64,000 bases of DNA from JAJPKK01 sp963702755 (GCA_963702755.1 CAVPDZ010000005.1:1-64000), one strand, 5' to 3'; counted from the first letter of the stretch, positions 28,353 through 38,494 are shown. Notes: generated from the sequence alone by a model not told the origin. A program made the numbers and translations.

Positions 28353-28745
28353 ATGATTGCACGCCGATCCGTGCTGATGGCCGCGCTAGCTGCGGTAGCC
28401 GCAAACAGCGCTGCCGCCTTGGCCCAGGACCCAGAGCGCTTCGATGCCGCCGGCTTCGCCGCCGCGCAGAAATTGGGTAAGCCAATTGTGCTTGCCGTTC
28501 ACGCATCCTGGTGCTCAACCTGCAAAACACAGAAGGCGATCCTTGCCGAACTGATGGCGAATCCGCGTTTCAAGGATCTGGTGTATTTCGCAATCAATTT
28601 CGACAGCCAGAAAGACGCGCTGCGGCGATTCGGCGTGCGGATGCAGTCGACCCTGATCGTATTCAACGGATCGGTCGAGCAAGGACGATCCGCGGGCGAC
28701 GTCAATCGTCGTTCGATTGAGGCGCTGTTGAGCAGGATCGTGTAA
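28353..28745 (+). CDS. Periplasmic thioredoxin-fold protein
   Basis: 130 residues with an N-terminal signal sequence (cleavage after ALAQ). The redox motif is W53-C54-S-T-C57-K, and MQSTLIVFNG takes the place of the cis-Pro loop (Ser-Thr where thioredoxins have cis-Pro, so the loop is atypical). AGGAGGA precedes ATG 28353. It would reduce or oxidise periplasmic thiols. It stands alone upstream of a convergent pyrD-like gene. Confidence 0.85.
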   Translation: MIARRSVLMAALAAVAANSAAALAQDPERFDAAGFAAAQKLGKPIVLAVHASWCSTCKTQKAILAELMANPRFKDLVYFAINFDSQKDALRRFGVRMQSTLIVFNGSVEQGRSAGDVNRRSIEALLSRIV

Positions 28746-28927
28746 CGGGTTTGGTAGGTCGCCTCTCTTACCAAGTGCTGGTCGTAGCGAAAGCTTCCTT
28801 GAAGTCGCGGCATCTTTCTCCCCGGATGGGTTTGTCGGCTCTGGCGGATTGTTCAGGAGCCGCAGCGTCGCTACGGCACCGCCGAATACGCGAGGCTGTG
28901 ATAAGTGCACGGCATGGGCCCTTGCGC

Positions 28928-29876
28928 TCAAACGCCCATCGATGCGGCCGCGAGGGTATCGGTTTCCATGTCATCGTCACGCACGGCGCCGATCAATTCG
29001 CTCACCTTCTTGATTCCGCGATCGTCGCACCAGGCTTCGAGGTCCTCGATGATCGTCACCAGGGCGGTGGGGTTGCGAAAGCCGGCATAACCGATGCCCA
29101 CGGCGCTCGCGCCGGCAAGCATGTATTCGACCACGTCCTCCGCCTTGGTGACGCCGCCAATTCCGATGATCGGAATTTTGACGACCTTGGCCACTTGATA
29201 AACCATCCGCAGGACGATCGGCTTGAGCGCCGGCGAAATCAGCCCACCGAACTTGTTGCCGAGAGCGGGCCGGAAATTGTCGGTCCTGATTTTGAGCGAC
29301 AAAAACGTGTTGGCGATGACGAGGCAATCGGCGCCGGCTTCTTCTGCTGCTTTTGCAACCGAGACGATGTCACCGGCGTTGGGCGATAATTTCACCCACA
29401 GCGGCTTGTCGGTCTTCGCGCGAATGGCCTTGATGCAGTCCCGCGTGTAGCCTTCGTGCATCGCGAAGTTGCCGCCGGTCGAATTGCGGGTCGGGCAGGA
29501 AATATTGGCCTCGATCACATCGACGTCCGGCACGCTCAGCTCTTGCAGCGAGAGCGGCAAAGTCCTCGATGCTTTCGGATGAAACGCTGACGACCAGCGG
29601 CGGCTTGAACTTCGCATATTCCGGGACGATGTGTTCGACGAAATATTCGATCCCCTTGCCGGGCAGCCCGATCGACTGGATGATCCCGCCCTCCGTCTCC
29701 GCCATGCGCGGCGTCGGATTGCCGAGCCTTGGTTCGCGGCAGATGGTCTTGGCGACCAGTGCGCCAAGACGGTTGAGGTCGATGACGTCATTATATTCCC
29801 ACGAAAACGCACCGGACGCGGGCGTCACCGGATTTTGCAGCGTGATGTCGCCGATCTTAACCGAGAGATCTACCAT
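28928..29876 (-). CDS. Dihydroorotate dehydrogenase class 1B-type catalytic subunit, frameshifted
   Basis: About 316 residues, TIM-barrel FMN enzyme. MVDLSVKIGDITLQNPVTPAS starts at ATG 29876, overlapping the stop of the electron-transfer subunit by 7 bases. The frame changes near 29555, after IEDFAALAARA, and resumes with PDVDVIEANISCPTRN. The active-site Cys in NISCP is typical of class 1 and dihydropyrimidine dehydrogenases, and GIGGVTKAEDVVEYMLAGASAV is the phosphate-binding end. Alphaproteobacteria usually make pyrimidines with a class 2 quinone-linked PyrD, so this NAD-linked type could serve synthesis or reductive pyrimidine catabolism. Confidence 0.78.
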
Positions 29877-30739
29877 CCCACGGCCTCCTGCATATTGAAC
29901 ACCGGGCCGTCCCGGCAGACGCGCTTGAGCACCTTCTTGCCATCGACCTCGAAGGTCCGCACGCAAACGTAGCAAGCGCCAAAACCGCACACCATGATCT
30001 GTTCCATGGCGACTTGCCCGGGAATGTTGTGCTTCTTGCCTAACCGCTGCATGAGCTTCAGCAACCGGTTGGAGCCGCAGGTAAAGAAGGCGTCCGCCTT
30101 TCCTTCGGCGATCAACCCTTCAATGATCCGCTCAACGTTTTCGACGGCGCTGGTGTTGTCCGTATCGAGCACCGTGATCGTGCGCGCGCCGAGGTCTTCG
30201 AATAACTGTCGGGACATGACGACGCCGGGATTGCGCGCGCTCAGAATGGCGGTCACGCCAACGCCGTGGTCCGCCGCGAGCTGCGAGAGAGGCGCGAGGG
30301 TGGCGAGGCCCACGCCTCGGCCAAGCACCACGATATTCTTCCACTCCGGCTCGAGCTTGAACCCGACTCCCAACGGACCGGCGAGGTTGAAGTCGTCGCC
30401 AGGAGCGAGCATCGCAATCCCGCGCGTTCCTCGTCCTTCGACCTTGTAGAGGAATTCGACCTGACCCGCGTTCTTGTTGACGCGGTACACGCTCATCGGC
30501 CGGCGCATCCACACCTCTGCGCCGTCGGGCGACGGGCAAAGCAGATGAAACATCTGCCCGGCATAGGCTTTCAAAGCGTGTTCGTGAACATCCAAAATCA
30601 GGTGCTTGTATTCGTCGTTGACCGCGTTGTTGGACACGACTTCGCCGATGAACTCGCCGACGAGGCGTTGGGGATAGCGGTCCACATCGCCGACCCGAAG
30701 GGCCGAAGTGGTGTACTTTCCTGAGGGTTCGGACGACAT
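29870..30739 (-). CDS. PyrK-like electron-transfer flavoprotein subunit
   Basis: 289 residues. It has a ferredoxin-reductase-like FAD domain (RPMSVYRVN is the flavin motif), an NAD-binding lobe (NIVVLGRGVGLATLAPL) and a C-terminal 2Fe-2S site with C251, C256, C259 and C275 (CGFGACYVC). This is the PyrK layout that passes electrons from NADH to the catalytic subunit encoded immediately downstream with overlapping stop and start. It is a cytoplasmic heterotetramer by family knowledge. Confidence 0.88.
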   Translation of the reverse strand: MSSEPSGKYTTSALRVGDVDRYPQRLVGEFIGEVVSNNAVNDEYKHLILDVHEHALKAYAGQMFHLLCPSPDGAEVWMRRPMSVYRVNKNAGQVEFLYKVEGRGTRGIAMLAPGDDFNLAGPLGVGFKLEPEWKNIVVLGRGVGLATLAPLSQLAADHGVGVTAILSARNPGVVMSRQLFEDLGARTITVLDTDNTSAVENVERIIEGLIAEGKADAFFTCGSNRLLKLMQRLGKKHNIPGQVAMEQIMVCGFGACYVCVRTFEVDGKKVLKRVCRDGPVFNMQEAVGW

Positions 30740-30874
30740 GATGCCCCGGTGGTCCCGGATGCGGTTTGCATAATGGGATTGACGTTATATGGGCTCGGCG
30801 GGCCGCTGTGTCAATTTTGGTATGGTCGATCCGAATCGTTCCTGGCATGACGCGCGGTCGAGGGTTGTCATCCC

Positions 30875-32206
30875 CTAGGGTTCGCAACGACCGTACAGAA
30901 ACGTCAAATTTATTCTGTGATTCTCGTATGTTGGTAAAAAGCTTGGTGCGTCGGATTGGTGGAACAGGCGCGATTCAAACAAGACTGCACGGTTCTCGCG
31001 ATAGGGGACGATCAACGTGTCGCCGGCGTTTTGTTCCAAAAATGCTACAATGCGCTCCCGGTCGGCTTCGTAGCCCCTAACTTGCCAGTCACGTGGAGGG
31101 CGCGTCCGACAGATGGCCAGCCCTCCGCGCTCGGGATTCAAGTTCGCCTCCGTGGGAGTGATCCAAAAATTCACACTGATCGCCGCGTCATCGGCGTGGA
31201 CGTCGACGGCCGAACTCGACTGAAGCCCCTTGAAGGCCCAGGCCTGCGACAAGGGGTGCTTTGCCAGCAGATCGGGAAAAGTGCTGCGAAGTTCGTCAGC
31301 GATCTGAAGTATCAGCGGACAAGCCAAACCGTCCTCGAGATAGGATGCGACGAAGCTGTCGATGTGGCTGAAGTCGTGCCAGATGGTGCTTTCGAGCAAA
31401 TACCGCCGCAGGCTGTGGAGCGCGCGCGACGTGAGCAGGTCGTCGAAATAGACCACGCCCGTCGGACCCTGTTTGAATCGTTGAGTGAGGTCTTCGACAT
31501 CTGGCCGTTCGCTCACCGCGCGCGGCGTCAGCTCCGGTGCGTCGGCAATCGAGATGGCCGTGTTGTAGTCGCCGCCGAGCCTCTCCAACTGTTCGTGCGA
31601 CAACTTTGTTGGTAGTTGCGGTAGCTCATTGGCCACCGCGTCATAGGCCTTCGCTAGTCCGTCAAAGCGCGAACGATCGCGGCGATGACCGGCGAGGAAA
31701 CGGAATTGTTCAGCGTCGTGCTGAAGTTTGCTGCGAGTTGCGTGGGTCAGAGACCAAGCCTCCCAATCCAACCGGTCTTCCCCGCGACGCAGTTCGTAGG
31801 TGCGCGCAAAATGATCGAGCGATCGGCCTCTGTCGCCGACCGAGAGCCACAAAAAGCCGAGCGCCCGGTGTGCGTCATAGTGACCGGGCTCCAAAGTGCA
31901 GACCCGGCTGAAGCCTTTGATGGCGTCTCGGGTTAGGCCAAGCGCTTGCAGAGCCATGGCGCGGTTGTAGTGCGCCGACACATACGCGGGCTCGCGCGCG
32001 ATCACTTCATCGAAGTGGGAAATCGCCACATCGTGCCGGCCTAGAGTCGCGGCGATGACACCGAGGTTTTGCGTCACAGCCGGATGGCCGGGCGAAAGCG
32101 CCAGCGCGGCACGATAGATAGCGTCGGCCTCGGTGAGGCGACCGGCTTCGTGATGCTTAACCGCCTCGGCGACGAGTTCGTTAAATTTACCGTCGGTTCG
32201 TTCCAT
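30875..32206 (-). CDS. TPR protein fused to a 2OG-Fe(II) oxygenase domain
   Basis: 443 residues. Residues 1-140 form about four tetratricopeptide repeats (AIYRAALALSPGHPAVTQNL is the pattern). After a linker, residues about 250-440 form a double-stranded beta-helix oxygenase with iron ligands H337-x-D339 and H416, and R431 to bind 2-oxoglutarate. It probably hydroxylates a protein or peptidyl target recruited by the TPR domain. Related standalone proteins are annotated as putative 2OG-Fe(II) oxygenases. It is divergent from the TauD gene by 238 bases. Confidence 0.85.
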   Translation of the reverse strand: MERTDGKFNELVAEAVKHHEAGRLTEADAIYRAALALSPGHPAVTQNLGVIAATLGRHDVAISHFDEVIAREPAYVSAHYNRAMALQALGLTRDAIKGFSRVCTLEPGHYDAHRALGFLWLSVGDRGRSLDHFARTYELRRGEDRLDWEAWSLTHATRSKLQHDAEQFRFLAGHRRDRSRFDGLAKAYDAVANELPQLPTKLSHEQLERLGGDYNTAISIADAPELTPRAVSERPDVEDLTQRFKQGPTGVVYFDDLLTSRALHSLRRYLLESTIWHDFSHIDSFVASYLEDGLACPLILQIADELRSTFPDLLAKHPLSQAWAFKGLQSSSAVDVHADDAAISVNFWITPTEANLNPERGGLAICRTRPPRDWQVRGYEADRERIVAFLEQNAGDTLIVPYRENRAVLFESRLFHQSDAPSFLPTYENHRINLTFLYGRCEP

Positions 32207-32444
32207 GCGCCTCCGCCACGCCGCAGCTGCGAACTATAGCGCACCTTGGCGCAATCAACTCTGTTGACCACTTGCCTTCGCGGCGATCGGGGACTGAGCG
32301 GGTGCCCTGTGCATGACACGAGCCTCCGTCCATGCCTTTCGGACGATGTACCGGTTGCAGCGTCACGAGGTTTGGATAATTTTCCTGCCAGGGACGGCAA
32401 GAAGCCGCGCCTATCTCGATTTCGCGTTGAGGCGGAGCAGCGAC

Positions 32445-33314
32445 ATGGAAGCGATCCACACCGATCCTGGCGGAGACATGACGATTCCGCCGATAACGAC
32501 GAGACCGTTGTCTGCCGCAATTGGCCTCGAAGTTCTGGACGTCGACCTCCGCGAACCGCTGACGCCGCCGCGGATAACTCAGTTGCGCGACGCTTGGCAC
32601 GCCGGGCTCATTCTGCTGCTGCGCGATCAAACCTTGACCGAGGAGGACCAGGTCCGTTTCGCGGAATGCTTTGGTACGCTGGCCAAGACTATCAATGTGC
32701 ACAACACCGGGAGCCATCCCGCAGTCATGCTGATCTCCAACATCCGCAAAGACGGCAAGCCGATCGGCGCGCTACCCGACGGTGAAATGCATTTCCACAC
32801 CGACCAGTGCTACGTGGAGAAGCCGGCGGCCGCCTCGATGCTGTACGCAATCGAAGTGCCGAGCGTCGGAGGCAATACGCTGTTCGCGAACGCCTACCTC
32901 GCCTACGAGACGCTTCCCGCTGAAATCAAGCGTCGGATCGACGGCCGCAAAGCGACCAACGCCTACGATTACGACAACGCCTCGACCATCCGAGGCACGC
33001 GGCTTCGCGAGGGCGTCCCGCAATATTCGCACCCTGTCGTCCGCACTCACCCCGCGACCGGACGCAAGGCGCTCTACGTCAACCGCCTGATGACCCTTGC
33101 CATCGAAGGCCTACCCGAAGCCGAAAGTGACGAGTTGCTTGATCTCTTGTTCGATCACCAGGAACAGCAGCAGTTCATCTACGAACACGTCTGGCGCGTC
33201 GGCGATATCCTGATGTGGGACAATCGCTGCACGTTGCACGCACGTACCGACTTCTCCTCGGCCGAGCGACGTCTGATGCGTCGCATCGCCATCCTGGGCG
33301 AGAAGCCGGTGTGA
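32445..33314 (+). CDS. TauD/TfdA-family 2-oxoglutarate dioxygenase
   Basis: 289 residues. Iron triad H118-x-D120 (HFHTDQCY) and H265 (CTLHART), with R276 in the 2-oxoglutarate position. Such enzymes hydroxylate taurine, sulfonates, 2,4-D-type ethers or carnitine-like substrates. ATG 32445 follows GGAG by 7 bases; the next ATG at 32478 has its site too close. No sulfonate transporter adjoins, so the substrate stays open. Confidence 0.9.
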   Translation: MEAIHTDPGGDMTIPPITTRPLSAAIGLEVLDVDLREPLTPPRITQLRDAWHAGLILLLRDQTLTEEDQVRFAECFGTLAKTINVHNTGSHPAVMLISNIRKDGKPIGALPDGEMHFHTDQCYVEKPAAASMLYAIEVPSVGGNTLFANAYLAYETLPAEIKRRIDGRKATNAYDYDNASTIRGTRLREGVPQYSHPVVRTHPATGRKALYVNRLMTLAIEGLPEAESDELLDLLFDHQEQQQFIYEHVWRVGDILMWDNRCTLHARTDFSSAERRLMRRIAILGEKPV

Positions 33315-33394
33315 TGAGGATGTGCCTCGCCCTGTCCTGCGCGATCTCTTTAATTCAGTAGGGCGGTCGGCCGTCGCGTCCCTTAGGACGGGGC

Positions 33395-34846
33395 TTACTC
33401 GTATCCGGGCGGCGGCACAAAGCCGCCGATTTCCGCCTCGACCGCGCGACTGAACGCTATAGCGGTTTTGTCCCGGCCGCTCGCCGCGATTGCCTGATAT
33501 CCAACCGGGAGTCCCGACCGGAGGCATCCGATCGGTCCGACGGTCGATGGAAGGTAGACAACGCTCGAATAGCCGGCCCAGAACAAGTTCGCCGTCGCGG
33601 CGACCGACTTGCCGTTCACCGTGATCCTGCGTTCCCAGCGATCGCCCTTATGGTCATGCGGCGGCGCTGCGGAGACGCCGGCCGGACACAACAAGACATC
33701 GCAGTCATCGAAGAAAGCTGCAAACGTGCGCCGCAGGGCATGACGCTCGTTGTTGAGTTGGAGCCAGTCCCGGTGGCTCAATGTGTTCCCGCGAACCATA
33801 AGCTCGAGATAGCGATCGGCTTCACCGGCGCCGTTCGTCTCGGCCGCTTTGCGCCAGCGCTCTATTTCCTCGAGGGGCGTGCGGGCAGACGTAGCGGCGC
33901 GCAGCAGCAGAATGTAGATCTCGTGGAGGCGCCCGGTGTCGACCGTCGGCTCGGCTTCCTTGATTGTCGCGCCCCGTTTGGCGAGATCGTCAGCAAACGC
34001 GTGCAGCTTGTCCACGTATTCGGCGTCAACCTCGCTGTGAGGGTCGTCGAATTTAATGCAGACCCGGAAATCTTTAAGGGAGCGCGCCGGAGACGCCGGC
34101 AGATCAACTTTCCAGGCCACGCTGTCGATTTCGTCGGGCCCGGCCATGGCATCGAGGGCGAGTTCCAGATCGTCGGCGCTGCGCGCGAGCGGGCCGATTG
34201 CCGAAATATCCGAATAGGCGAACGAGCCGGGCAGCGCTTGCCCCTTCGTTGCAACAACCCCCCAGGTCGGCTTGAGGCCGAAGACGCCGCAGAAAAGCGC
34301 GGGATTGCGAATCGAGCCTCCGATGTCGCTGCCGGCCTCGATCGCTGTCAGACCGGCGGCCAGAGCCGCCGCTGACCCGCCTGACGAACCTCCCGGCGTG
34401 CGCGTCAGATCCCAAGGATTGTTCGTGGTTCCGTAGATTTCGTTGTAGCTCTGGTGATCGGCAAGCATGAACGGCACGTTGGTTTTGCCGAACAGAACAA
34501 CACCGGCGTGCTGGAGCCGCTCGACTGCGAGCGCACTCGTCGCTGTTACATTGTTCCGGAGTTCGGGAATTCCCCAGGTCGTGGGCGAGCCGGCGACGTT
34601 GTAACTCTCCTTGATGGTCATCGGCACGCCGTGCAACGGACCCCAAATCTCGCCTCGCGCGAGGGCAACGTCCGCCGCCCGGGCGCGTTCGCGCGCACGC
34701 GTCGCGTCAAGCCAGATGATCGCGTTGAGGCGCGGATTATAGAGGTCAACCCGCGCCAGGAAGTGCTCCAGCACCTCGGTCGCGCTGACCTTGCGGTCTC
34801 GAATGAGACGGGCAATTTGGGCAGCGGATTGGAAATGCAGCTTCAT
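33395..34846 (-). CDS. Amidase signature family hydrolase
   Basis: 483 residues. The Ser-cisSer-Lys triad is K79 (MTIKES), S154/S155 (GGSSGGSAA) and S178 (GSDIGGSIRNPA). It hydrolyses an amide to acid and ammonia in the cytoplasm. It resembles stand-alone amidases rather than GatA: no gatB or gatC adjoins. ATG 34846 is used, with homology starting at MKLHFQSAAQIARLI; a longer in-frame reading to 35068 is unlikely. Convergent with the TauD gene. Confidence 0.92.
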   Translation of the reverse strand: MKLHFQSAAQIARLIRDRKVSATEVLEHFLARVDLYNPRLNAIIWLDATRARERARAADVALARGEIWGPLHGVPMTIKESYNVAGSPTTWGIPELRNNVTATSALAVERLQHAGVVLFGKTNVPFMLADHQSYNEIYGTTNNPWDLTRTPGGSSGGSAAALAAGLTAIEAGSDIGGSIRNPALFCGVFGLKPTWGVVATKGQALPGSFAYSDISAIGPLARSADDLELALDAMAGPDEIDSVAWKVDLPASPARSLKDFRVCIKFDDPHSEVDAEYVDKLHAFADDLAKRGATIKEAEPTVDTGRLHEIYILLLRAATSARTPLEEIERWRKAAETNGAGEADRYLELMVRGNTLSHRDWLQLNNERHALRRTFAAFFDDCDVLLCPAGVSAAPPHDHKGDRWERRITVNGKSVAATANLFWAGYSSVVYLPSTVGPIGCLRSGLPVGYQAIAASGRDKTAIAFSRAVEAEIGGFVPPPGYE

Positions 34847-35025
34847 GGACGAGCGGACCGATTTGAGGCGCATGATAGAGGTCTGCGATTTCCACGCACG
34901 GCAATCGGAGACCTTAATCGCAGGGTGCCGCGGCGACGGATTCAGCGCAAGGCAATACGGCAGACCTTCGATCAACGCTCGTGGTGCGCGAATAAAGTCG
35001 CGACGCCACCGAACGCGGGGCGGAT

Positions 35026-35744
35026 ATGCCTTTGATTGAGCACCGAACGGCCGGCGTCGACGGAGCACCCAACGGTTGGGCCGTGGTTATCAGCGACGAG
35101 GGTCGATCGTCCGTCAGGAAAGTCGGCCGCCTCAGTGAGATCTTTGATGACCCAGCGGCATTTGCGGCCGTCGCGATCGATATCCCGATTGGCTTGCTCG
35201 ATGCCTACGAGGCCGGAGGGCGTAGCTGCGACCGGGCCGCACGAAAACTTCTCGGCAGAGCGCGCGCGAGCAGCGTCTTCCCGGCGCCGGTTCGTCCCGT
35301 TCTTGGGGCCACATGATACCCGGACGCCTGCGCCCGGTCGCGCGCCAGCGCCCCGCATGGCAAGGCGATCAGCAAGCAGACCTTCAACATCTTGGATAAG
35401 ATCAAGGAGGTCGATGACCTTCTTCATCAGCGACCTGAGCTACGTGAGATTGTGCGTGAAGTGCACCCCGAGGTGAGCTTCGCGGTGCTCGCGGGCAAGC
35501 CGATGATCCACAAGAAGGCTACACGCGCCGGCCAAGACGAACGGCGCCGCGCGCTCTGCCGGCGTTTCCGGACTTGGCCGAAATCGAAGAGGAGGGGCGC
35601 CGAGAAGGTTTGCCGATCGTGGACATCCTCGACGCCACGGTCGCCTGCTGGTCGGCGCGCCGCATTGCCCGCGGTGACCATCGTACTCTGCCGGATGATG
35701 TGCCACGCGATGGCGCTGGACTTCCGATGGCGATCTGGATTTGA
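35026..35744 (+). pseudogene. DUF429 (predicted RNase H-fold nuclease) gene, in-frame stop and frameshift
   Basis: The locus reads as a typical DUF429 protein: AGVDGAPNGWAVV, VAIDIPIGLLDAYEAGGR with the catalytic-type Asp, CDRAARKLLG, SSVFPAPVRP. A TGA at 35314-35316 interrupts it, and the same frame then continues to NILDKIKEVD and REVHPEVSFAVLAGKP. A frame change near 35560 restores a C-terminal PIVDILDATVACWSARR and the stop at 35744. Two different lesions in one gene make genuine decay more plausible than elsewhere in the window, though two read errors could explain it. Confidence 0.7.
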
Positions 35745-35906
35745 GACGAAGGCGCCGCGCGGTAACCAACCCTTTACCATGGTGCCGCTTGTCAATCGCT
35801 CGCTAAGCTTAATGTTCCATTGCGCCCAACTTGCGCCGCGTTCAGTGCTGAAAAAAGCGTCGGGGTGATCGCGTGTCCGCGATCCGGAGTAGGGTAAGGG
35901 GGCACC

Positions 35907-36179
35907 ATGTACAAGTGCTTTGCGGCCGCAGCAGTCGTGGCCACGCTGGCGTTCGCGCCCGCGGCGAATGCGCAGGAGCGGCTCGGCGATGCGGCGTTAG
36001 GCGCAGTTTCGGGCGCGGTGGTCGCCGGCCCGGTCGGCGCGATCGCCGGCGGGCTGGTCGGCTTGACCGCGGGTCCGACGATCGCCCGCAGCTGGGGAGT
36101 GCACCGGCATTACCGCTATCGCCGCTATAGCAGCGCCCGGGCGGTGCATACCAGCGGACCGCACTGCCGCGACTGCTGA
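35907..36179 (+). CDS. Secreted glycine-zipper small protein
   Basis: 90 residues: a signal peptide (cleavage after ANA-QERLG), then a glycine-zipper-like hydrophobic region with alternating Gly and Ala (ALGAVSGAVVAGPVGAIAGG), then a basic tail rich in His, Arg and Tyr. GGGGG lies before ATG 35907. Similar small proteins in rhizobia are uncharacterised envelope components. Confidence 0.75.
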   Translation: MYKCFAAAAVVATLAFAPAANAQERLGDAALGAVSGAVVAGPVGAIAGGLVGLTAGPTIARSWGVHRHYRYRRYSSARAVHTSGPHCRDC

Positions 36180-36221
36180 CGTCGCGGGGCTCGGAACGGG
36201 CCGGAACGTTCCGGTCGAACT

Positions 36222-36773
36222 TCAAGTCCGCGGCGGCCCGGAAAATCCCTGGAACGGCAATATGCGGGCGCCGGTTGCGCCGACGTTGAGCGCGCGTTCG
36301 CGCCACTGCGACAGGAGTTTGGCGAGCCGTTCGGCCGAGAGCCCGTAGGTGTCGGGCAGGTTTGAGGTGCGCCCAAGTCTCGACTTGTTGAACTTTGCGA
36401 TCGCGCCGCCGGAGAGCGTCGCGTCGTCGAAAGCAACGAGGCTCCTCCGGTTGGACATGACGGCCGTGAACTCCGAGGCCTCGCGCCAGCGTAAGCGCTT
36501 TCTCCCGAAGAAGAGATATTGCAGTTCGAAGCCGTCGGCATGGAGCGTGAGCGAACTCGCTTGCGGCGACAATAATGACGACAGGATCACGGGAACGATC
36601 GCGAGCACCAGCAACGCCGGCTGGAGTGTGTCCGGCTTCGTTGCCGCAAAGTAGATCGCGGGTCCGAGCCCCGCGACGACGATGAAGCCGACGAGAAGCC
36701 ATCGCCAGTTCGACGGACGCAACACCACCGGTCCGGGAAATCGCGCCATGATTGTCTCGACGTCGGATGTCAT
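36222..36773 (-). CDS. Membrane protein of unknown function with PH-like domain
   Basis: 183 residues. Two transmembrane helices (WLLVGFIVVAGLGPAIYFA and ALLVLAIVPVILSSLLS) precede a beta-rich segment (LTLHADGFELQYLFFGRKRLRW) typical of STM3941-like or PH-domain proteins, ending with a helix. ATG 36773 (MTSDVETIMARFP) is chosen; the reading upstream enters an inverted-repeat element. Function unknown. Confidence 0.7.
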   Translation of the reverse strand: MTSDVETIMARFPGPVVLRPSNWRWLLVGFIVVAGLGPAIYFAATKPDTLQPALLVLAIVPVILSSLLSPQASSLTLHADGFELQYLFFGRKRLRWREASEFTAVMSNRRSLVAFDDATLSGGAIAKFNKSRLGRTSNLPDTYGLSAERLAKLLSQWRERALNVGATGARILPFQGFSGPPRT

Positions 36774-36820
36774 GGGTTGCCCTCGATCAGGTGCGATGTG
36801 TTTTGCCGCATAGACAGCTT

Positions 36821-36907
36821 GTAGCCCGGATGAGCGCAGCGACATCCGGGATCACCATCGCCACACGATAGTCCGTTCCCGGATGTCGCTGCGCTCATCC
36901 GGGCTAC
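36821..36907. repeat. REP/MITE-like inverted repeat, copy 1
   Basis: Two perfect 30-base arms (36821-36850 and 36878-36907) beginning GTAGCCCGGATGAGCG, separated by 27 bases, between the PH-like gene and the Tat amidohydrolase. A near-identical element is at 61235. It is a dispersed intergenic hairpin element, not coding, though spurious starts arise within it on both strands. Confidence 0.9.
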
Positions 36908-37020
36908 GGGCCACGTCCCACGCTGCTTCATCGTATCGCGAGACCCTTGCCGAAATCTCATGTGACGCGCAGCGAAACTACGCTACGCTTAAGCCTCGCG
37001 ACAAAAATCGGGAGGATGTC

Positions 37021-38494
37021 ATGACGAGCGAGATCACACGGCGCGATGCGCTGAAGGCCGGGGCGACGGTAGCGACCGCGGGCGCTGCCGCGGTGTTGTC
37101 CAATGTGGCGGAGGCGCAGAACGTGCAGCGATTCGAAGGCCAAGGCGCGGTCGCCGCCAGCAACCGCATCCTGCTCAAAGGCGGCACCATCGTCAGCGTC
37201 GATCCCAGTGTGGGCAATTTCGTGCGCGGCGATCTCTTGATCGAGGGCAAGAAGATCGCCGCCATCGCACCGCGAGATCAACGCGGCCGGCGCGCAGGTG
37301 ATCGACGCCCAGGACAGCATCATCGTGCCGGGCTTCGTCGATTGCCACCGCCACTCTTGGGAAGCGCAGCTCCGCCGCATCAACCCGAATTCGCCGACGC
37401 TCGCCGACTACATGAATGCGACCCATCTTTCGTTCGCGAAATACTATCGGCCATTGGACCATTACGTCGCGCACTATTTGACCGCGGTCGGCTGCATCAA
37501 TTCCGGCGTCACCTGCGTCATCGACAATTCCCACAACTCGCGCAGCGCCGCCCATTCCGATGCGGCGGTCGAGGGATTGATGGACGGCGGCGTTCGCGCG
37601 GTCCATGCCTCCGGCGCCCCTGCCGCCGGCGAATGGGACCACCAATGGCCGCAGGACCTCGAACGGCTGCAGAAGAAGTATTTCTCGTCCTCCGATCAGC
37701 TTGTGACCCTGCGCATGTTCTCGGGCCCCAGCCGCGACAACTGGTTGCTGGCGCGCAAGCTCGGGCTGCGCATCACCACGGAATTCCAGGGGCCGCAGCA
37801 GGCGGCGCTGCTCGATCCGTTGGCGCAGGAGAAGCTCGTCGGCCCCGACAACACCTTCAATCATTGCGGCGCATTGCCGGAGCGGACCTGGCAAATCTTC
37901 GTCGACTCCGGCGCCAATCTCAACGTGTGCCCGCGCTCGGACGCGCAATACGCGCTGGGCGAGGGTATCTGCGCGCTGCAGACCGCCTGGGACCATGGCA
38001 TCAAGCCGGGCTTCTCGGTCGACAACGAGACGTCGTACTCGACCGACATGTTCATGGAGATGCGCGTCGCGCTCTACATCCAGCGCGCGGTGGCGCAGAA
38101 CCGCAAGTTCAAGGGCGACGCCAATCCGCCGAAGCCGCTGATGACGCAGGACGTGCTCTATTGCGCCACCATGGGCGGTGCGCGCTGCGCCGGGCTCGAA
38201 GACAAAATCGGCTCGCTGACGCCGGGCAAGGAGGCGGACATTCTCGTGATCCGCACCGACGACATCAACCTCTACCCGTCGAACAACGCGATCGGCACGG
38301 TGGTGCAGGCGGCCGAGCGCAGCAATATCGACACGGTGATCATCGGTGGTCGCGTTCGCAAAGCCGGCGGCAAGGTCGTGGGTCTCGACATGAGGCGTCT
38401 CAAGACCGCGGTCGAAGAATCGCGCAACCACCTGTTCACGGCGGCGGGCTACAAGCCCGACATCTTCGCCGAACTGCTGCCGAAGCTGTCGTAA
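37021..38494 (+). CDS. Tat-exported amidohydrolase (ATZ/TRZ-like), frameshifted
   Basis: About 490 residues after repair. The N-terminus MTSEITRRDALKAGA is a twin-arginine signal; GGAGG precedes ATG 37021. The metal-site HxH is in VDCHRHSW, with NHCGA and SVDNETSY further on. The frame changes near 37275, within a CCGCGAGATC run; the downstream frame runs from INAAGAQVIDAQD to the stop at 38494. It is paralogous to the cytoplasmic enzyme at 4549, sharing the YRP and SGVT segments. A periplasmic deaminase or hydrolase of heterocycles is a plausible role. Confidence 0.78.

Noticed and set aside
33315..33394. Possible bidirectional terminator between convergent TauD and amidase genes
   Set aside because: No clear stem-loop with a T-tract on either strand.
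36821..36907. Possible small coding genes starting MSLRSSG inside the repeat
   Set aside because: The starts come from the inverted-repeat arms on both strands; no ribosome site and no conserved product.
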